Below the pieces are notes generated by a model, which saw nothing but the letters and a program-made list of their open reading frames with translations, searched no databases and was not told the origin of the DNA. This document shows, piece by piece, positions 57,563 through 64,000 of a stretch of 64,000 bases of DNA. This DNA comes from Pseudopithomyces maydicus (lineage: Eukaryota; Ascomycota; Dothideomycetes; Pleosporales; Didymosphaeriaceae), in the NCBI GenBank assembly GCA_026873275.1, contig JANTUC010000005.1:1736001-1800000 (forward strand), read 5' to 3'. Position 1 is the stretch's first letter. Each line of letters opens with the position of its first letter. Both the position numbers and the translations under genes were made by a program.

Positions 57563-58926
57563 TCAGAAACCAGCAGCTTCCAAAAACTCATGAGCAGCCC
57601 CGAAGACCTCGCCAGCGGAATAGTGGAGATTCGCGTTATGCCCCGTCGCAGCTGGTACGTATGCAACGAATGGTTTCGCATTCGGAAACTTCAAGGCAGT
57701 GAGGCCTGGATTACCTTCTTGTCCAATAGTACATTCCGTGGTAGCGAGAGTGATGTTGCTGTTGGGGTCGCATACGACAGCATCATGCATGCCGGTGATG
57801 TACATGACGGGGCCGGAAAAGTCGGAGGCATTGTTGGAGTTACGTGATATTAGTTCACCGACTGCGAAGGTGTGAGGGATCTATTGGGAATCGCAGAGTA
57901 AGCAGATGAATGGATATGGGGATGACATGATTCAATCGGGCTATAACTCACCGACTCATCACGAGCAAGAATCCTGCTGTCGTACTCTCCAGCTAACCCA
58001 TAAACGGTTTCTCTAAGGGTTGCTGGATCGACATGCAAATAAGCCGGAGGAAGCTTAGAGAAACGGCCTGGATCAACAACACTGGCTGCCTGTGGTCTAA
58101 GATTGGGTCCTAGAGCCGTGATGCCCTTGAGATCTGAGGATGAAGCAGTTTGAATGTAAGCATTTGGCCCGATGGCCGGATCTGGGTGATTGATGGCAAT
58201 CATACGACCGAGCATTGCACCGTAAGAGTGAGTAACTAGAACGATCTTTTCGTATTTTTGCTGGAGACGTATCCCGTGTCAGTATAGCTCTGGAGAAGTT
58301 GTGTCAAAATGTATGAGTCTTACCGCGATGCAGGAGTAGTCTTTTGAACGAAGATGTTTGAATATCTGGAGAATGATGGCTTCTTGGAGAGGTTTTTGTA
58401 CAATTGCAATGGGGTCAGGGTGATCCGATTCACCATCACCAAGATTGTCAATCGCAAGAGTCGCATAGCCCTGAGAGTTCGCATGTTGAGTCCAAGAGTA
58501 TTCTCCAGGATATGTAGAGTCGGGATAGTTGAGGCCGTTCCAGTATTCCTGTAAGAGGTTAGCATACAGATGTGTCCAATATTTTTCGGGTTATATCACC
58601 TTTGTGTATGCTAGACCATGCAGAAAGAACTGGATGGTTTTTTCTCGACCTGGCACATTTACAAGTGGCTCGCAGTACGTCGCAGCAATATTGAAAGTCC
58701 CCTCTACTTTTTTCGTACCCAAGGTAGCAGGGTCAAATGTTCGGACATATTTCCCGAATGCAGCCGGGGAAGTGTCATTAGGGAAAGAAGGCAAATCGAG
58801 ATTGTTGGCCGAAGCGGTGATACTGATCGTGACGTTCTTACACAACGGCGTGGATCCAGGAGTAGGCAATGCTGTGACTCGTGCGGTCGTCAGGTAGAAG
58901 GTAATCAGAGAAGCGTAGATGTTCAT
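57563..58926 (-). CDS. Secreted alpha/beta hydrolase
   Basis: A serine hydrolase of the alpha/beta fold, probably an esterase or lipase-like enzyme. Four exons fit in phase: 58600-58926, 58324-58548, 57952-58260, 57563-57880, giving 392 residues. MNIYASLITFYLTTARVTALP is a signal peptide. The oxyanion region is FFLHGLAYTKEYWNG. The strand before the nucleophile has GYATLAIDNLGDGESDHP. The nucleophile elbow is VLVTHSYGAMLG, where the first Gly of GxSxG is Thr. The acid is likely in VMYITGMHDAVVCDP and the His in ATGHNANLHYSAGEVF. The pro region has CKNVTISITASANN and TYCEP. It belongs to a common secreted ascomycete group, substrate unknown. Confidence 0.85.
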
Positions 58927-59695
58927 GATGTTGAACTGGAGGGCTTTGTCAGATGCTCAGAAGACAATAATGGTGATTTACAAAGACTAAAAGATTGGAT
59001 CGTTGGGGGGATGAAAATAAAACTGGTTGGCTTTCAAAGATTATATACTTGGTAGTGGATGTCTGATTTACATGATCATCGTGAGAATGCTACAGTGGTG
59101 CCTGAGCACCGTCGGAATTCTTCACATCCGTAGATGCACACCCATAAGCACTCGCTTATTATCGTTCTACAAATTCGTCATATTATGACGGCGTTGGTAT
59201 CGATTCTTAAACCAAGAAGATTTCTGCAAGTCAGCAGAATCCTATAACGGTGAATACGAAAGTGCCAAGCACAGCATTCGTTCTTGGAGGGAACAGATAA
59301 AAGCAAGATTGTATTCAGCGCGTTCGAAACGCCGCAATGGCAGCTAGGAACTAGCTGACTATGGCGAAGATCTTAACCCTGGTGCTAGTGGAGTCATCAG
59401 AATAAACGAGGACTCGGTTGCCTGCTTCAATTAATAATCGTTTTTGTACAGAGATGGAAGAGCGCTAAGGCCTGCCAAGGAGAGCGCTGGCCGAATTAGG
59501 ATCGCTAGTCTTGCTTACCCACACGACTCGAGCGTTGTTATGGACACAGCCGCAATATGTAATGCAAGTCGATTCTATCTTTGAAATTTATAGCCTTGGA
59601 AACCGTGGTTACGAGAAAGATCTAGGGAAGAACCAAACTTTAAAGCTAGCAGTGAAGTCGGAACTTGATTAGCTACTTTGGTAGAAGATAGGGAC
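58927..59695. promoter_or_regulatory. divergent intergenic region
   Basis: About 770 bp between the hydrolase and regulator starts. No clear motif was seen. Confidence 0.4.
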
Positions 59696-61246
59696 ATGAC
59701 GAAACGTAAAGCTTCGTCAGGTCCGCAATGGCAGTTTGTATTGACCACTGGAGATGGTACTACCGAAACACCGAGATCACGGGAGATAGTAAGAAAGAAT
59801 GCCATGAAGGCATTTCGACGAAACGAGCGCTTGGCCAGGATGAAAGAGTACGCTAATAGTATCGCGGAGGACAAGGGTCTGCAGAAGTACAGGCACTATT
59901 TCGAAGACGGTAGAATCGGCTTGGACACACCTGATCAGGGTCGTCCCTATTCAGACATTGATCTCCTTGGCATTCACGACCGGGAACGAGATACTCTCGC
60001 AAAGTCAAGCTTGGACTCTTCACTTCCAACTTTACTCCTCCCGGCGAGCAGCAGTGCCCAAAGACTATTACACCACTTTGTCAATCACATCGCATTACAA
60101 CTACAACCCCTGGGTGCATTGCAAACTCGGAATCCTATAGCGAGCGTCTTTGTCCCTCAAGCACTGCAAAGTCCAGGTATTCTTGCTGGCCTGCTATTTC
60201 ATTCTGGCGTACATCTAGACACACTTCAGAAGCGATCATCATGGACACCTGTTACACTCTACTACCAGGGAGAAACGATTCGGATCATTCAACAGGACCT
60301 GATGTGTGAAAAAGCCTGCGTCCGCGTTTTAGCTATGGTCGCGTTTCTTGGGGCGGCAGGAAATATCACTGGTGACGTTACTCTGGATCGATCTCACATG
60401 TATGCTCTGCAGAGACTGGTCCATATGCAGGGAGGACTGTGTTCGATTGGCCATGCACAAGGCTCGTTGGCATTGCTTCTTGCAACGTTAGTCATCTTCC
60501 CCCTTAGACGAATTCCCCTAACAGTCGTCAGGGGCGACTTGATAAATTCGACGATTTCTGGGAATCCACCAGTTCTTGACCAGTTAGACATATCGAGAAA
60601 CGTGCATCTGAGCTTCCTACCAGCGGATACCGCATCGACCGTGATGGCTTCTCCAAGAGAGTCTGATGCAGGAAAAACTCTCACGTCACTAGAAAAGATC
60701 ATCTCTAGGCTCACACATTTACACGGTCATCTGGTCGAAGATACCGAGACGACGGTGATGTCAATCTTAGCGTTTGGGCACCTGTGTTGTGCTGTCGAGC
60801 ACCGACTGCTGTGTCTTGGATGGTCTTCTGCACCGTGCAGTACGCATGACGTATTAAGCCAGGCAACTCGGCACGCCCTCGTCCTTTGCATGTCAAAAAT
60901 CTTTCGCACATTTCGCACATGTTCGCCCATAATCATTGCATCCCAGGGTCGTTTACTGGCGAGCTTAGCGGCACTGGACATTTCCTCTCTGGATGATGGC
61001 GGTGAGACGCATCGACGTCTGCTCTGGCTTCTATGCGTAGGTGGGGTATCCTGTGTGCCGAAGAGGCAGCAGTGGTACGCCGAGAAGATTGTACAGGTAT
61101 TGAGAGTGTTGCAAGGCCCGAGACAGATGGCGACGATCGAGTGGGTGAGGACGGGCTTGGCAGGGTTTGTGTGGGACGCAAAGCTGGATGGTGCAAGCTT
61201 TGCGGCATTTTGGGAGAAGGTGTGCATGCTACTAAGAGACTGTTAG
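59696..61246 (+). CDS. Fungal transcription-factor-like protein without zinc cluster
   Basis: A single exon of 516 residues starts at the ATG at 59696 (MTKRKASSGPQWQFVLTT). The N-terminal pattern QWQFVLTTGDGTTETPRSREIVRKNAMKAFRRNERL is seen in many ascomycete proteins annotated as Fungal_trans_2-type regulators. The rest is helical and hydrophobic in the way of that middle-homology region (LLFHSGVHLDTL, LAMVAFLGAAGNITGD, ALQRLVHMQGG). No Zn2Cys6 motif is present in or near the frame, so DNA binding is not shown. It may act as a cofactor or have lost the domain. Divergent from the hydrolase. Confidence 0.7.
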   Translation: MTKRKASSGPQWQFVLTTGDGTTETPRSREIVRKNAMKAFRRNERLARMKEYANSIAEDKGLQKYRHYFEDGRIGLDTPDQGRPYSDIDLLGIHDRERDTLAKSSLDSSLPTLLLPASSSAQRLLHHFVNHIALQLQPLGALQTRNPIASVFVPQALQSPGILAGLLFHSGVHLDTLQKRSSWTPVTLYYQGETIRIIQQDLMCEKACVRVLAMVAFLGAAGNITGDVTLDRSHMYALQRLVHMQGGLCSIGHAQGSLALLLATLVIFPLRRIPLTVVRGDLINSTISGNPPVLDQLDISRNVHLSFLPADTASTVMASPRESDAGKTLTSLEKIISRLTHLHGHLVEDTETTVMSILAFGHLCCAVEHRLLCLGWSSAPCSTHDVLSQATRHALVLCMSKIFRTFRTCSPIIIASQGRLLASLAALDISSLDDGGETHRRLLWLLCVGGVSCVPKRQQWYAEKIVQVLRVLQGPRQMATIEWVRTGLAGFVWDAKLDGASFAAFWEKVCMLLRDC

Positions 61247-62479
61247 TAGAATGGTATATTTGCTTTTCACGAGTTCTGTGGTGTTGGACGGCTGCATGAC
61301 GACCGTGTGGACATATGAAACTCGGGCGTGTACCAGCCGAGTGTGGGGTACCTCGATGCGGCCAAGTGCGTGGTATCAGACACGCTCAGCGTGTTCGGCG
61401 CTTCTTGAATGGCGGCGGGAGTGACGACACAATGCGAACATCTTGGGCCAAAAGAGAATAGAGGTGTGGAATTCGGGAGGGCTCAGACACGGGATGCGGC
61501 ACTCAAGCGTGGTGGCAGGTGGCAAGTGGCAGTCACTGTTCCTTTTTGCATGGCAGGCGCGATGGCCATTTGTGACGGCAAGAGCATGTCCGATGGCAAG
61601 AGCGCCCGCGAGCGTCAGGGCACGGTATGCGGCTATGGGGTTGCTATCGTATGGTGCCGGGCTGCACGGCTTCGCGGCGTGAGGGCTGCAATCTCTCCCG
61701 CACACGGGGGCGGAAAAAGAGGCCAGCAGTCGAGGAGTCGAGGAACAGGCTAGCCGAGTGCCGAATGCGGTCAAGGGCCAAACAGGGCATGCCCCCCGTA
61801 ACAGCAGTGGCGTTACCCTGATTGGCGCCCCGCATGAAACGACACGGAAATGGCGAGCCGCTCGCGCGCGACGAGCGACGCTGAGCTCTTCATCACCACT
61901 CGCTCTCCTCGCTCACGTCGCTGCCAGCACGCAGACGCCAGCCTTGCATTACTCTGCATCTCCTCTACTCGGAATTCCTCTCACTGCTGTCCCTCCTTTG
62001 CGCAATTGCCCCGTGCCCGTCGTGCCTCACCACACGCGCCCGCGCCTGCCACTCTTTGTCCTTCACCTGGCCCCGTCCCACCGGCCATCACGCTCTTTGT
62101 GTTCACGCTTCACCAAGAATAGAAAAAGCACGAGCAGCATCTACTTCCAAACTATATCCCGCCTTTGCCCTCACCCGCGGCCCTAAACCTGTCGCGACAA
62201 CTCTATACATTGCCTGCCTCAGACACCAACCGTCATGCTTTACACCTCCGCCTAGGTTTCCCGACCCCCACCGGCCTTCGACTGCAATCGCAAACCTGTC
62301 CAACGCCTCCCCTGTCACTCATTTCCACTCCAAAGTGGTGCGCAGCCGGCCTGTCACCACCACCGACCAATTGCCCTTCCTTTTCTGCCTGGATGCTGGC
62401 TTAGCTCCACCCTTTCTTTGCAACACAGCTGGACTGCACCGTTGAACGGACTCGCTATCTACTAATACATACAGCAATC
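61247..62479. other. intergenic, potassium channel promoter and leader
   Basis: About 1.2 kb. The last 400 bp are C- and T-rich, as in a long fungal 5' leader. Short open frames here have no family resemblance. Confidence 0.5.
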
Positions 62480-64000
62480 ATGGGCTGCTGCGGCGATCGC
62501 GAAAAGGGCATCACCGTCGCCGAGCAGCAGAAGTGGGACTACATCACCCTCTCCGACTTCAAATCTTCATCTTGTCTCACCCCTCTCTCCTACGGCTGGT
62601 TGTGGATCCTCGTCCTGATCTCAGGTGGTGTCTACGCCGCCGATGCTTTCACTGCCGTCAATCTCCTCGCTTTCGACAAATGGTCCAGCCAAGTTAAGCC
62701 GGCCGTCGACTTCAAGATTACCAAATGGATTTTTGCCATCACCATCATCGTCTCCTACGTTTTTCTGGCATACCGCTGGATCCGTGCGATCCGCGTCATT
62801 CGCTCTGGCGGCGTTGCCGAATGCTATCTCGAGCCACTGGCCGCCATCTGGCAGAGTATGCGCCTGACCAAAGAGGGGCAAGGATGGCGTCGCTTTCTGG
62901 TCTTCGCTGAATTGACCAAGAGCAGGAAGGGCGTGGATTACATTGCCCTGTTTGTGTACTTCCAATTCAAAGGTAGAATACCCGGGTTTGTTTTCCTGGT
63001 CCAAGCTAATTTCTCCAGGTGCTCTCATCGTCATTCTCGCCCAAGGTCCACGAGTAGCTATCAACGGTCTTACTTTGTGGGCCGTCATGAAGGCCCAGAT
63101 CATACCCGAGGGAGAACACGCTGCACCTAAGGGCAAATCCCCCGTTGCACAATTCTTCCTCAACATCGAGACCATGGTGCAACAGGGAAACAAACAGGAG
63201 ACTGTCGTCTACTTCACCATGTTGTTCTCCTTGCTCATTTGGGTCATTGCATTCTTGTCGCTCTTTTTCTCCGTCCTCTTTTACGTTTTTTTCCTTTGGC
63301 ACTATGTTCCCAGGGCCGACGGGAGCCTCACGCAGTACTGTCGTAGGAAGATCGAGACCCGTCTGGAGCGTATCGTTAGCAAGAAGATCAAGAAAGCTCT
63401 GGAGAAGCAGGATGCGAAACGTAAGAAGGAGGAACGCGAAGGATTGAAGAAAGGGGGCGAGGGGGCGCGAATGCCTACGCTACCAAAGCTGGGTGGCATT
63501 GAAGACGACACTTCCTCCATTTTCTCTGGCGTTACACGATCCGACACGATAAGCACAACTACCACACTGCCACCGTACTCATCCAATGCGCCTTCCCGAA
63601 CGAACACTATGAACACTACGGGTACTGCAAGGACAGCTGCTATGAAGCCCTCATTACCTGTCCTAACCGAGAGACCCGGACCTACCCGCTCGGATACTCA
63701 GGGCACTACGACAAGCTTCGGTTCCAACGCACCACTTTTGAGTCAGGCTGGTGACATGGGCATGGCATCTCCTGTTCCTCCAATGCCCTCGCTTGATCCA
63801 AATGCGGAGTACTTTGGTGGAGGGCCTCGCCCCAGGGGTCCACCATCCAACATACCTGGAAGGCCCTTTTCGCCAATGTCGCAAGGTCGTGCCTCTCCAG
63901 CTCCTCGGAACATGCTTCCTCGTGTTGACACAAGTTTCGGCGGCAGAGATCTGCCTCCGTCTCGAGTACTATCACCTCCTGGCTATGGTAACCGCACTGT
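62480..64000 (+). CDS. Fungal KCH-type potassium channel (Kch1/Prm6-like), 3' end outside window
   Basis: Kch1/Prm6 proteins carry low-affinity potassium current and act in the calcium-signalling response of yeasts. Exon 1 is 62480-62972 and exon 2 runs from 63019 past the window end, with at least 491 residues visible. The start MGCCGDREKGITVAEQQKWDYITLSDFKSSSC is diagnostic, and MGCC suggests N-terminal lipidation. Membrane segments are near LSYGWLWILVLISGGVYAA, ITKWIFAITIIVSYVFLAY, GALIVILAQGPRVAINGLTLWAV and TVVYFTMLFSLLIWVIAFLSLFFSVLFYVFFLWHYV. After RRKIETRLERIVSKKIKKALEKQDAKRKKEE the long tail is disordered and rich in S, T and P. Confidence 0.9.

Noticed and set aside
1..64000. Search for CRISPR arrays, transposons, long terminal repeats and rRNA
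   Set aside because: No regular spaced repeats, transposase motifs, long direct repeats or rRNA-like sequence were seen.

Overview
The window is nuclear DNA of a filamentous ascomycete (Pezizomycotina). A Dothideomycete-like fungus is my inference from gene content, not something the sequence proves. The evidence is dense protein-coding genes on both strands, short GT-AG introns (about 45-60 nt), secreted fungal families (HsbA, sedolisin, lipocalin), a hybrid fungal phytochrome, a LaeA/UMTA-type methyltransferase, and an intron-containing tRNA-Tyr. There is no sign of bacterial operons, phage, CRISPR arrays or transposons.

Layout. 0.5-5.3 kb: divergent COG8 (Golgi tethering) and a UBE2O-type E2/E3 ubiquitin enzyme. 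6-11.7 kb: secreted lipocalin, a four-pass membrane protein and a DmpA-type (S58) aminopeptidase, separated by gene-poor stretches. 12.5-20.7 kb: full-length ABCB (Pmd1-like) efflux pump, a small highly expressed CsbD/LEA-like protein behind a doubled CRE site and TATA box, and a sedolisin (tripeptidyl-peptidase type). 21.2-25.5 kb: mitochondrial 2-oxoglutarate/malate carrier, NSE2/MMS21 SUMO ligase and tRNA-Tyr, all on the minus strand. 26.2-34.0 kb: phytochrome histidine kinase divergent from a flavoprotein-fold / F-box-like / ankyrin-like fusion, sharing a 1.4-kb intergenic region rich in CAGGTG. 34.8-38.8 kb: SCP160/vigilin multi-KH protein. 39.4-44.8 kb: LaeA-like methyltransferase, an MFS transporter and a small membrane protein. 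45.8-53.3 kb: M28 NAALADase-like peptidase, HsbA, a second MFS transporter and MsrB. 54.2-64 kb: F-box protein, a small membrane protein, a secreted alpha/beta hydrolase, a transcription-factor-like protein and a KCH-type potassium channel cut by the window end.

How the genes relate. There is no single pathway cluster. Secreted or exported functions (lipocalin, sedolisin, NAALADase, HsbA, alpha/beta hydrolase, two MFS, one ABC pump) are mixed with housekeeping genes.

Two themes stand out. First, at least five conserved genes need one extra base, mostly in short homopolymers, to restore a single reading frame. Three more gene models are best explained by the same defect. All eight are single missing bases, which points to consensus errors in the assembly rather than pseudogenes. 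Second, the fusion protein divergent from the phytochrome looks like a catalytically dead PPC-decarboxylase fold joined to an F-box-like motif and degenerate ankyrin-type repeats. It is the best candidate here for an undescribed signalling component.
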